Positions 30,049-39,471 of a stretch of 64,000 bases of DNA are shown one piece after another. Positions within the stretch are counted from its first letter, which is position 1. Each line of letters begins with the position of its first letter. The stretch is taken from positions 1 to 64,000 of the forward strand of contig CANJLL010000011.1 of the NCBI GenBank assembly GCA_947475545.1. The letters run 5' to 3'. Under the pieces are notes generated by a model, which did not search any database, had not been told where the DNA came from, and saw nothing but the letters and a program-made list of their open reading frames with translations. This stretch comes from Chloroflexota bacterium. GTDB lineage: Bacteria > Chloroflexota > Limnocylindria > Limnocylindrales > CSP1-4. A program made the translations under genes and the position numbers.

Positions 30049-31822
30049 GATTCCCTCGCCGACCGCCACCCCGGGCGCCCCGGCTGTTCCGGTCGCCAGC
30101 CCAGCCGCCGAGGCTGGCGCCTTCCTGGAGCGCGCCGAGGAGCGCCTCCACCACCTCTCGAAGCGTGCCTCCCGCGCCGCCTGGGTGCAGCAGACCTACA
30201 TCACCGAAGAGACGGAGATCATCGCCGCGGAGTACGCCCAGGAGCTCATGGCGGCAAGCCTGGAGACGGCCATCGAGGCCCGCCGCTTCGACGGACTCAG
30301 CCTCCCGCCGGAGCAGTCCCGCAAGCTGATGCTCCTCAAGCTTTCGGAGGCGCTCCCCGGCCCCGCGGATCCGGCGCGCCTGGCCGAGCTGGCCGAGCAG
30401 GCCGCGTGGCTGGAAGGGTCATACGGCCGCGCCAAGTACAGCCCACCTGGTCGCCAGCCCATGGACCTGGACGCGCTGGAGCGAATCATGGGCCGGAGCC
30501 GCAATCCCGCGGAGCTGCGAGAAGCGTGGGCGGGCTGGCACGGCATCGGCGGGCCGCTGCGCGATGGCTACCAGCGGCTGGTGGAGCTGGGCAACGAAGG
30601 CGCACGCACGGTGGGCTTCCCCGACATGGGCCTCCTCTGGCGGTCCAGCTACGACGTGTCGCCAGAGGCATTCGAAGCGCAGCTGGACGACCTGTGGGCC
30701 GAGCTGAAGCCGCTCTACCAGTCACTCCACGCCTACGTCCGGACGCGGCTCAATCGCCATTACGGCGAGGAGGTCGTGCCTGCCCGCGGTCCCCTGCCCG
30801 CCCACCTGCTGGGCAACATGTGGGCCCAGGAGTGGCAGCAGATCCTCCCGCTCGTCGCCCCGGCCGGCAGCACCCCCGGCTATGACTTGACCGAGCGCCT
30901 GCAGCATGCCGGGTACGACGCGGTCCGGATGATGCGGACCGGGGAGGCCTTCTTCAGCTCGATCGGCTTCGAGCCGCTCCCCCAGAGCTTCTGGGAGCGA
31001 AGCATGTTCACCCGGCCGGCCGACCGCGAAGTGGTCTGCCACGCCAGCGCCTGGAGCCTGGACGGCGACCTGGACCTGCGCATCAAGATGTGTACCCAGG
31101 TCACGGGTGAGGACTTCCAGACCGTCCACCACGAGCTGGGCCACATCTACTACGACCGCGCCTACCGCCGCCAGCCGCTCCTGTTCCGGGGCGGCGCCAA
31201 CGACGGCTTCCACGAGGCCATCGGCGACGCCGTCGCGCTGTCGGTCACGCCGGAGTACCTCGTCCGCCTGGGGCTGATCGACCGGGCGCCGGACGCCTCC
31301 TCGGACATCGGGCTGCTCCTCGCCCGCGCCCTGGAGAAGGTGGTCTTCGTCCCCTTCGCCCTCGCGGTGGATCGCTGGCGCTGGGGCGTCTTCTCCGGGA
31401 AGATCGCGCCGGCCGACTACAACGCCGCGTGGTGGGAGATCCGGCGCGAGTACCAGGGGATCGTCCCGCCCATGGAGCGCTCCGAGGGGGACTTCGACGC
31501 GGGGGCCAAGTACCACATCCCGGCCCACGTCCCGTACGCCCGGTACTTCATCGCGGCGTTCCTGCAATACCAGCTGCATCGCTCGCTGACCGAGATCGCG
31601 GGCGTGCCCGGACCCCTGCACCGGCGGTCCATCCACGGCAGCGTGGCGGCGGGCCGGCGCCTGGAGGCGATGCTGGAGCTGGGCGCCAGCCGCCCCTGGC
31701 CCGAGACGCTGGAGGTGCTCACGGGCTCCCGGAAGATGGAGGCCAGCGGGATCCTCGACTACTACGCCCCGCTCAAGGCCTGGCTCGACGTGCAGAACGA
31801 GGGGCAGCCGGTCGGCTGGTAG
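30035..31822 (+). CDS. M2 family metallopeptidase (angiotensin-converting-enzyme-like peptidyl-dipeptidase)
   Basis: TVHHELGHIYYDRAYRRQPLLFRGGANDGFHEAIGDAVALSVTPEYL; GTG start inside the upstream gene. Confidence 0.9.
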   Translation: MSTHEIPSPTATPGAPAVPVASPAAEAGAFLERAEERLHHLSKRASRAAWVQQTYITEETEIIAAEYAQELMAASLETAIEARRFDGLSLPPEQSRKLMLLKLSEALPGPADPARLAELAEQAAWLEGSYGRAKYSPPGRQPMDLDALERIMGRSRNPAELREAWAGWHGIGGPLRDGYQRLVELGNEGARTVGFPDMGLLWRSSYDVSPEAFEAQLDDLWAELKPLYQSLHAYVRTRLNRHYGEEVVPARGPLPAHLLGNMWAQEWQQILPLVAPAGSTPGYDLTERLQHAGYDAVRMMRTGEAFFSSIGFEPLPQSFWERSMFTRPADREVVCHASAWSLDGDLDLRIKMCTQVTGEDFQTVHHELGHIYYDRAYRRQPLLFRGGANDGFHEAIGDAVALSVTPEYLVRLGLIDRAPDASSDIGLLLARALEKVVFVPFALAVDRWRWGVFSGKIAPADYNAAWWEIRREYQGIVPPMERSEGDFDAGAKYHIPAHVPYARYFIAAFLQYQLHRSLTEIAGVPGPLHRRSIHGSVAAGRRLEAMLELGASRPWPETLEVLTGSRKMEASGILDYYAPLKAWLDVQNEGQPVGW

Positions 31823-31879
31823 GCGGGTCGGCCGGCGCCGCTCGGGTCACCGGTCGGGCCCATCCTGCACCGGGCGGCC

Positions 31880-32755
31880 CTACAGCAGGATGACCCCGCC
31901 CACCACCGCGGCGGCGCCCAGGGCCATCCGTGCCGTAACCCGGTCCGTCTGGCGCAGGAAGACCCAGCTCAGGAGCACCGTGATCAGCGGGGCGCTCGAT
32001 GTGATGGGATACACCACGCTGACATCGCTGCCCGAGAGCGCGGCGGTGATGAACAGAATCCCCAGCGTCTGCATGACGCCGGATGCCATGAACCAGGGTG
32101 TCGACGGCTCGCGAGCCAGTGCGCCCAGGTCGAAGTCCGCGCGGCCCATCCGCCAGGGGCGCGACATGATCGTGGCGTAGACCAGGCCCGTTGCCGCACC
32201 GATCAGGGCGGCCGTCACCGGGATGGCGGCCGCGTCGAGCCCGACCTTGACGATGATGGGCCGGATCCCGTAAGACAGCGCCGAGCCGAACGCCGCCAGC
32301 ATCCCGTAGTCAAGCAGGCTGACTCGCTTACCCGGCTTCCAGCTGACCAGGGCCACCCCGGCCACGATCGCGATGGTCGCCAGCCAGTGGACGGCGGTGA
32401 CCGGCTCATCGAAGAGCACGATGGCAAACGCGGTGCTGAAGAGGGGCGCCGCGTTCTTGATCGCGGTCGCCGGCGAGGCCCCCAGCCGTTCGATCGCGAC
32501 GTACAGCCACCGCCGCCCAATCCCGGCCCCAAACAGCCCCCCGATCGCGAACCCGGCCAACGCCCGGGGCGTGACCTCGTCCCAGCGGAGCCCGCCCTGG
32601 AGCGGCAGCAGCAGGGCGTTGACGGGGATGGCGATCGTCAGCGCGATGACGACGGCGCTGTCGACCCGACCCTTCTGGGCAAAGCCCTGGCGGATGAGGA
32701 CCGGGCTCAGGCCGAAGCTGAGGGCGCACAGGATGGCGAACACCTTGTCATCCAC
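31880..32755 (-). CDS. EamA/DMT family transporter
   Basis: LCALSFGLSPVLIRQGF...ASPATAIKNAAPLFSTAFAIVLFDEPVT...VVYPITSSAPLITVLLSWVFLRQ. Confidence 0.85.
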   Translation of the reverse strand: MDDKVFAILCALSFGLSPVLIRQGFAQKGRVDSAVVIALTIAIPVNALLLPLQGGLRWDEVTPRALAGFAIGGLFGAGIGRRWLYVAIERLGASPATAIKNAAPLFSTAFAIVLFDEPVTAVHWLATIAIVAGVALVSWKPGKRVSLLDYGMLAAFGSALSYGIRPIIVKVGLDAAAIPVTAALIGAATGLVYATIMSRPWRMGRADFDLGALAREPSTPWFMASGVMQTLGILFITAALSGSDVSVVYPITSSAPLITVLLSWVFLRQTDRVTARMALGAAAVVGGVILL

Positions 32756-32936
32756 GGCGCAGGTCCGGCATGTCCCCTCCCCCGCTCCCGGCTGGGAGCC
32801 CCGCGGCATTCTAGCGCCGCCCCGGCTGGTCCCCGGGGGCCTCGACTCGGCTCCGGGCCCGAATTGATCCATCACGGCCCACATGGAGGCCGCTTTCGCG
32901 TATGGTTCCTTTCACACAAGGAGGACCCCCAAGCCA

Positions 32937-33284
32937 GTGCCCAAGCGCAAGGTCAACTATCCGCCCGCCAAGACGGCCACCCGCCCCACCGACCGGCCCG
33001 GCGCCGGCCCGGAGGCGCCCATGGTTCGCCCCACCGTGGCGTCGATCAATCTCGCTGCAGCGACCGGCCGCGCCGGGCTGAGCGTCGGCGACCGCGTCCG
33101 CATCACCGGAAGCGGCCTGTACTCCGGCGAGCAAGCCGTCATCGAGCGGCTGGCCGGTGGTGTGATCCCCACCGCGCTGGTCCGCACCGACAGTGGCCGG
33201 ACGCGCCAGGTCCGCACCATCGACCTGGAGCCGGTCCGCGAGCCGCAGCCGCCGCGCGAAACGCAGCCGTCGCGCGAAGCGTAG
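32937..33284 (+). CDS. small hypothetical protein with SH3/KOW-like segment
   Basis: GLSVGDRVRITGSGLYSGEQAVIERLAGGVIPTALVRTDSGRTRQVRTIDLEPV; GTG start preceded by AAGGAGGA at about 32918. Confidence 0.6.
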   Translation: MPKRKVNYPPAKTATRPTDRPGAGPEAPMVRPTVASINLAAATGRAGLSVGDRVRITGSGLYSGEQAVIERLAGGVIPTALVRTDSGRTRQVRTIDLEPVREPQPPRETQPSREA

Positions 33285-33463
33285 CCCCCGGGCCTGGTCG
33301 GCGAGTCCCAGCCGGCCCGGTTTCGGCACGCCAAGCGGCCCCCCCGCGAGGGGCGCTCCGGCGCCCCTCGTGACGCACAATGAAGCGAATGCGTCCGATT
33401 CCGTCACCATTCGATAGCATCACCGCCGGTGAGCCTGCCTGAATCGCGCCCAGGGGCGCCGAG

Positions 33464-35110
33464 TTGCTGGGCGACCTGCTCCTGAACAAGGACCAGGCAT
33501 TCCCGCCCGACGAGCGCAGCATGTTCGGCCTCCACGGCCTCCTCCCCACCGCCGTCCTGACGATCGAGGACCAGGTCGCGCTGGAGGTCGAGAAGCTCCG
33601 GCGGAAGGTGGACCCGCTCGAGCAGTACATCGGCCTGGCGGCGCTCCAGGATCGGAACACCACGCTCTTCTACCGGGTGATAGCCACCCACCTCGAGGAG
33701 TTCCTCCCGATCGTGTACACGCCCACCGTGGGGCGGGCGTGCCAGGAATACAGCCACATCATCCGGCGCACTCGCGGCGTCTGGATCTCGACGCGGGACA
33801 TCAGCCGGATCCCCCAACTGCTTCGGGCTGCGGCGGCGCACGACGTCCGACTGATCGTGGTGACCGACGCCGAGCGGATCCTGGGCCTGGGTGACCTTGG
33901 CGCCGGCGGGATGCCCATTCCGGTCGGCAAGCTGGCCCTGTACACCGCCGCCGGCGGGATCTACCCCGCCCTGACGCTGCCGGTCTGCCTGGACGTCGGC
34001 ACCAACAACCAGGCCCTGCTGGACGACCCGCTCTACCTGGGCGTCCGCCAGCCGCGGCTGCGTGGTCCCGCCTACGACGAGCTGGTCGAGGCCTTCGTGG
34101 TCGGCGTCCAGGAGGTCTGGCCCGGCTGCATCATCCAGTGGGAAGACTTCAAGCAGTACAACGCGCTGCGGATCCTGGAGCGCTTCCGCCACCGCGTCCC
34201 GTCGTTCAACGATGACGTCCAGGGCACGGCGGCCGTGGTCCTGGCTGGCGTCCTGGCCGGTCTCCGCGCCCAGGGCGCACGCATGTCGGAGCAGCGCATC
34301 GTCATGGCCGGCGCCGGCGCGGCCGGCCTCGGGATCGCCCAGCGCCTCGCGGAGTCGATGATCGACGACGGCCTGCCGTCGGCGCTCGTGCGTGAGCGCA
34401 TCGTCCTCGTGGACTCACGGGGGCTGGTGCATGACGGGCGCACGGACCTCGATCCCCTGAAGGCCACGGCGGCGCTCCCTGCCGCGGCCGCCGCCGCGCT
34501 CGGCCTCGGTGGAACGCCGCCTGCCCCACTGGCGGCGGTGGTGCGCGCCGTCCGGCCCACCATCCTCATCGGCACCACCGGCACGCCCGGGACGTTCGAT
34601 GAGCCGGTGCTCCGGGCGCTGGGGGAGACCGGCCGGCCCATCGTCATGCCGCTCTCAAACCCCACGTCAGCGTGCGAGGCCACGCCCGAGGACGTCCTGC
34701 GCTGGACCGACGGTCGGGCGATCGTGGCGACGGGCTCCCCGTTCCCACCGGCCACCATCAAGGGGACCGTCTACCAGGTCTCGCAGGCCAACAACGTGTA
34801 CATCTTCCCGGGTCTGGGGCTGGGCTGCATCGTCGCGGAGGTCACCGAGGTGAGCGACGCCATGATCCTCGCAGCGGCCACCACGCTGGCCGGGATGGTC
34901 TCGCCGGAGCGCCTCGCCGCCGGCTCCATCTACCCGCCCATCAACGAGATGCGCGAGGTGGCACGCGCGATCGCCGTGGCCGTGGTCCGCGAGGCCGTCG
35001 CCGGCGGTCAGTCCCGGCTGGGTCCGGATGTGGATATCGAGGCCGAGGTGGACGCCGCCATCTGGTGGCCCAAGTACGTCCCCTACTGCCCGGTGTCGTC
35101 GGCGGGCTGA
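33464..35110 (+). CDS. maeA: NAD-dependent malic enzyme
   Basis: FYRVIATHLEEFLPIVYTPTVGRACQEYSHIIRRTRGVWIS, FNDDVQGTAAVVLAG, PLSNPTSACEATPEDVLRWTDGRAIVATGSPFPP; TTG start. Confidence 0.93.
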   Translation: MLGDLLLNKDQAFPPDERSMFGLHGLLPTAVLTIEDQVALEVEKLRRKVDPLEQYIGLAALQDRNTTLFYRVIATHLEEFLPIVYTPTVGRACQEYSHIIRRTRGVWISTRDISRIPQLLRAAAAHDVRLIVVTDAERILGLGDLGAGGMPIPVGKLALYTAAGGIYPALTLPVCLDVGTNNQALLDDPLYLGVRQPRLRGPAYDELVEAFVVGVQEVWPGCIIQWEDFKQYNALRILERFRHRVPSFNDDVQGTAAVVLAGVLAGLRAQGARMSEQRIVMAGAGAAGLGIAQRLAESMIDDGLPSALVRERIVLVDSRGLVHDGRTDLDPLKATAALPAAAAAALGLGGTPPAPLAAVVRAVRPTILIGTTGTPGTFDEPVLRALGETGRPIVMPLSNPTSACEATPEDVLRWTDGRAIVATGSPFPPATIKGTVYQVSQANNVYIFPGLGLGCIVAEVTEVSDAMILAAATTLAGMVSPERLAAGSIYPPINEMREVARAIAVAVVREAVAGGQSRLGPDVDIEAEVDAAIWWPKYVPYCPVSSAG

Positions 35111-36468
35111 TCGGCCGCATTCGCCGGATCGGCCGGGGCCTCGGCCCGCGGATGATCCGCGGGATCATCGCTCTCCTGCTTCCTGAGGTGGACCGAGTGA
35201 CGCCAGAGCGCGGGGAACGCCCTGGTCACGAGGATCGCCCCGGCCACGCACATCAGCCCGCCCGTGACGACCGCCCCCTCGGGGCCAAGGACCGTCGCCA
35301 CCGTGGCTGCCCGGATGTCCCCCAGCCGGGGGCCGCTGGTCACCGTCATGTTGCTGATGCTGGTGACGCGGCCGCGCAGCTGGTCGGGCGTCTCGGTCTG
35401 CACGATGGTCCAGCGCAGCATCGTGGACAGCACGTCGGCCGCACCGGACAGCGCGAGCAGCACCAGCGCCAGCTGGAACGAGAAGCTCGACAGGCCGAAG
35501 AAGGTGACCATGGCCCCCCACGCGATCACCGACAGCACCACCGCGCGCCCCACCCGCTGGATGGACGAGAGGCTGCCCGAGAGCAGCGCGCCGATGAAGG
35601 CGCCGACCGCCGGCGCCGCCGAGAGCAGGCCCAGGCCGGCGGCGCCGACGTGGAAGACATCGAGCGCCAGGACGGGGAACAGGCCCACCGGCCGGCCGAA
35701 GACCATAGCGTCGAGGTCCACCGCGAAGGCGCCCAGGATGACCTTCTTGCTCCGGACGAAGGTGATGCCCTCCTTGATGGCCGTCAGGCCGGGCGCCAGC
35801 GTCTGGTGGAGCGGCGGGATAGGGGCCAGGGCGATCAGCGCCCAGATGGAGATGCCAAACGCGGCCAGGTCCGTGGCGAATGCGCCCGTGGGCCCCACCC
35901 AGGCGATGATGATTCCGCCCAGCGCCGGGCCCACGATCGCCGACGTGTTCTGGCTCAGCTGCGTCAGCGCGATCGCCGCCGGGAGTCGCTCCCTGGGCAC
36001 CAGGCGCGGGACGGCGGCCAGGCGGGCCGGCCAGTCCAGCGACAGAAGCGCCCCGATTACCGCGGCCAAGGCGTAGATCAACCAGACCGGCGGATCCGGC
36101 TGGAGCGACAAGATGATCAGGCAGACGTTGGTCAGGGCGAGGCCGACCTGGGTCCCCATCAGGACGCGGCGACGGTCGAAGGCGTCCGCGATGGATCCCG
36201 CCGCGAGGGACAGGACCAGGATGGGCAGCAGTTGGGCGGCCGTCAGGATCGCGATGGCCAGCGGTTGGTGTCCAGTCAGGACGTAGACCTGGTACGGCAG
36301 GGCGATCCGCGTCACCTGGTTGCCCATGACGCTGATGACCTGCCCGACCCAGAGCTTGCGGTACTCCCGGTCCACCCGGAGCGGGCTGAGGTCGAGGAAC
36401 AGGCGGCTCCGGGCCGACCTGGGCCGGGAGCCGCCTGGGGTGGTGCCCCTGGGCGCTTCGCTGGTCAC
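35083..36468 (-). CDS. MFS transporter (EntS-like)
   Basis: YRKLWVGQVISVMGNQVTRIALPYQVYVLTG...GSIADAFDRRRVL...TPDQLRGRVTSISNM. Confidence 0.88.
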   Translation of the reverse strand: MTSEAPRGTTPGGSRPRSARSRLFLDLSPLRVDREYRKLWVGQVISVMGNQVTRIALPYQVYVLTGHQPLAIAILTAAQLLPILVLSLAAGSIADAFDRRRVLMGTQVGLALTNVCLIILSLQPDPPVWLIYALAAVIGALLSLDWPARLAAVPRLVPRERLPAAIALTQLSQNTSAIVGPALGGIIIAWVGPTGAFATDLAAFGISIWALIALAPIPPLHQTLAPGLTAIKEGITFVRSKKVILGAFAVDLDAMVFGRPVGLFPVLALDVFHVGAAGLGLLSAAPAVGAFIGALLSGSLSSIQRVGRAVVLSVIAWGAMVTFFGLSSFSFQLALVLLALSGAADVLSTMLRWTIVQTETPDQLRGRVTSISNMTVTSGPRLGDIRAATVATVLGPEGAVVTGGLMCVAGAILVTRAFPALWRHSVHLRKQESDDPADHPRAEAPADPANAADQPADDTGQ

Positions 36469-36501
36469 GCGGCCGGGGACGCGGCGCCGCGCATGGTCAA
36501 G

Positions 36502-39291
36502 CTACTTGTCTCGCTCGACGGCCCGTCCGGCCAGCGCCGCCTGCGCGGCGGCCAGGCGCGCCACCGGCACGCGGAAGGGCGAGCAGGAGACGTAGTCCAG
36601 GCCGATCTTCTCGCACTTCATGATGGACTCCGGGTCCCCGCCGTGCTCGCCGCAGATGCCCAATTCCAGGCCCGGCTTGGTGGACCGGCCCTTGTCGGCG
36701 GCGATCTTCATGAGCCCCGCGACGGCGTCGTCGAGCGTCTGGAAGGGGTTCACCGGCAGGATGCCGTCCTCGACATACTTGAGGAGGAAGCCACCCTCGG
36801 CGTCGTCCCGGCTGTAGCCAAACGTCATCTGGGTCAGGTCGTTGGTGCCGAAGCTGAAGAAATCGGCCTCGCGGGCGATCTCGTCGGCGGTCAGGGCGCC
36901 GCGCGGCACCTCGATCATGGTCCCGAACTTGTAGTTGACCTCGACGCCGCCGGCGGCCGCGCGGACGGACTCGGCCTCGGCCTCCAGCAGGCGGCGGGTG
37001 GCCGACAGCTCGTTCACGTGCCCGACGAGCGGGATCATGATCTTGGCGTACGGGTTGCCCCCGGCGCGCTTGCGCGCGATCAGAGCGTTGAGAATGGCCC
37101 GCGTCTGGACCTTGACGAAGTCCGGGATCATCAGGCCCAGCCGGCAGCCGCGCAGGCCCAGCATGGGGTTCTGCTCGTGCATCGACTTGATGGTGGCCAG
37201 CAGGTCGCGGTCCTCGGCGGACGCGCCGCCGGTGGACTCCGCACGAGTGACCTTGACCAGCTGATCCTCGAGATTCGGCAGGAACTCGTGGAGCGGCGGG
37301 TCGATCAGCCGGATCACCACCGGCAGGCCGTCCATCGCCTCGAAGATGCCCTCGAAGTCACCCTGCTGGAGGACCTCCAGCTTGGCCATCGCCGCGTCGA
37401 AGGTGGCGATTGCCTCCTGCTCGTCGGCGGTCAGGGTCTCGCCGGCGGCCACCTTGGCCTTCCCGCGCGTCGCGCCATTCGCGACGAGGATCGCGCCACG
37501 CACGATCTCCAGCCGCTCACCCTCGCGGAACATGTGCTCCGTGCGGCAGAGGCCGATCCCCTGGGCGCCGTAGCCGCGCGCCTGGGCGGCTTCCTCCGGC
37601 TTGTCAGCATTGGTCCAGACGCCCATCCGGCGGAACTCGTCGGCCCAATTGAGGATCTGCTGGAGCTCGGGCTGGTCCTCGAAACGCGCGGCGACCGTGG
37701 GGAGGGCGCCAACGAAGACCTCGCCGGTCGAACCATCCACGCTGATCCAGTCGCCCTCCGCGAAGGTGTGATCCGACAGCGTCGAGCGCGCGGAGCCCGT
37801 CTTGTAGTCCACGATGAGCTCGGCGCAACCCGCGACGCACGGCTTGCCGATCTGGCGTGCCACCACGGCCGCGTGCGACGTGGCGCCGCCCCGGGCGGTC
37901 AGGATCCCCTCGGCGACGGCCATGCCATGGAAGTCGTCCGGCGAGGTCTCGACGCGGACCAGGACCACCTTCTCGCCGCGGGCGACCCATGCGACGGCCG
38001 CATCGGCATTGAACACGGCGCGTCCGACGGCAGCACCGGGCGAGGCATTGAGGCCCTTGGCGATCCGCGGCGCGCCCTGGCGGGCCCTGGGGTCGAACTG
38101 GGCGCGCAGGAGCTGGTCCACCTGGACCGGCTCGATGCGGCCGACGGCCTCCTCCTTGGTGATCAGGCCCTCGCCGACCATGTCCACCGCGATCTTCACC
38201 GCAGCCGCCGCGGTCCGCTTGGCGTCGCGGGTCTGGAGCATGTAGAGGCGGCCGCGCTCGATCGTGAACTCCAGGTCCTGGACGTTCCGATAGTGCTGCT
38301 CCAGCTGCTGGCCGATGCGCATGAACTCGTCGAAGACCGCCGGCATGTCCTGGGCCATCTGCGCGATCTTGGGCGCGGTCCGGATGCCGGCCACCACGTC
38401 CTCGCCCTGCGCATTGGTCAGGTACTCGCCGTACAGGACCTTCTCGCCCGTGTTTGGATCGCGGGTGAACGCGACGCCCGTGCCGGAGTCATCGCCCATG
38501 TTGCCGAAGACCATCGTGACGACGTTGACCGCCGTGCCCAGGTCGTGGGCGATCTTCTGGCTGTTCCGATAGTCGTTCGCGCGCTTGCCGAACCACGACG
38601 CGAAGACCGCCTTGATGGCCAGGTCCAGCTGCTCGTTGGGGTCCGTCGGGAAGTCCCGCCCGGTGTCCTCGCGGACCACGACCTTGTAGACGCCGACCAG
38701 CGCCTTGAGATCATCAACGCCGAGGTCCGTGTCCTTGGCCGTTGGCCCGTACTGATGCTTGCTGGCCTCGAGCGGATGCTCGAACCGGGCGCCGTCAACG
38801 CCCATGACGATCCGCCCGAACATCGCGATGAAGCGGCGATACGCGTCCCAGCCAAAGCGCTCGTTGCCGGTCAGGGCGATCAGCCCCTCCAGCGTGCCCT
38901 CGTTGAGTCCCAGGTTCAGGACGGTGTCCATCATGCCGGGCATCGAGAACTTGGCGCCGGAGCGGACCGAGACCAGCAGCGGGTTCTTCGCGTCGCCAAA
39001 GCCCTTGCCGGAGCGTGCCTCCACCTCGCGCATGGCCTCGAGGGCGTCCTCCCAGAGGCCGGCCGGCAGCTGGTTGCCGCTGGCGAAGTAGTCGTTGCAC
39101 GCCTCGGTCGTGATGGTGAAGCCTGGCGGTGTCGGGAGGCCCGCCAGCGTCATCTCGGCGAGCCCGGCGCCCTTGCCGCCCAGGAAGCCCTTCATGGAGC
39201 CGTTGCCTTCGGCCGTCCCGGACCCCCACGCATAGATGTAGCGCTTCGCGGCCTTGTGCGGACGGTCGGCAGGCTGGGCGGATTGGGCCAT
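36502..39291 (-). CDS. ppdK: pyruvate, phosphate dikinase
   Basis: GGKGAGLAEMTLAGLPTPPGFTITTEAC; GGATSHAAVVARQIGKPCVAGC; EICGEHGGDPESI-type C-terminus (LGICGEHGGDPESIMKCEKIGLDYVSCSPFRVPVARLAAAQA). Confidence 0.96.
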   Translation of the reverse strand: MAQSAQPADRPHKAAKRYIYAWGSGTAEGNGSMKGFLGGKGAGLAEMTLAGLPTPPGFTITTEACNDYFASGNQLPAGLWEDALEAMREVEARSGKGFGDAKNPLLVSVRSGAKFSMPGMMDTVLNLGLNEGTLEGLIALTGNERFGWDAYRRFIAMFGRIVMGVDGARFEHPLEASKHQYGPTAKDTDLGVDDLKALVGVYKVVVREDTGRDFPTDPNEQLDLAIKAVFASWFGKRANDYRNSQKIAHDLGTAVNVVTMVFGNMGDDSGTGVAFTRDPNTGEKVLYGEYLTNAQGEDVVAGIRTAPKIAQMAQDMPAVFDEFMRIGQQLEQHYRNVQDLEFTIERGRLYMLQTRDAKRTAAAAVKIAVDMVGEGLITKEEAVGRIEPVQVDQLLRAQFDPRARQGAPRIAKGLNASPGAAVGRAVFNADAAVAWVARGEKVVLVRVETSPDDFHGMAVAEGILTARGGATSHAAVVARQIGKPCVAGCAELIVDYKTGSARSTLSDHTFAEGDWISVDGSTGEVFVGALPTVAARFEDQPELQQILNWADEFRRMGVWTNADKPEEAAQARGYGAQGIGLCRTEHMFREGERLEIVRGAILVANGATRGKAKVAAGETLTADEQEAIATFDAAMAKLEVLQQGDFEGIFEAMDGLPVVIRLIDPPLHEFLPNLEDQLVKVTRAESTGGASAEDRDLLATIKSMHEQNPMLGLRGCRLGLMIPDFVKVQTRAILNALIARKRAGGNPYAKIMIPLVGHVNELSATRRLLEAEAESVRAAAGGVEVNYKFGTMIEVPRGALTADEIAREADFFSFGTNDLTQMTFGYSRDDAEGGFLLKYVEDGILPVNPFQTLDDAVAGLMKIAADKGRSTKPGLELGICGEHGGDPESIMKCEKIGLDYVSCSPFRVPVARLAAAQAALAGRAVERDK

Positions 39292-39471
39292 GCGAGGACT
39301 CCTACTGTGCTGCGCGATGCGGGGCCGCGGCATCGCGGATGGATGACAGGCAGTGCTCGCATTCTACCTTCGCCCGCCGGGGCCGATCCGTGCGCTCCGG
39401 CGCCATGGCGGGCCATGGACGCCCCCGGTTGGTACCATCAGGGCCGACACCGTGATGGAGGCAGCCCCACC

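Noticed and set aside
28462-30069. 535-aa minus-strand ORF opposite the TPR region of the cyclase gene
   Set aside because: Antisense GC-bias artefact; no recognisable domain.
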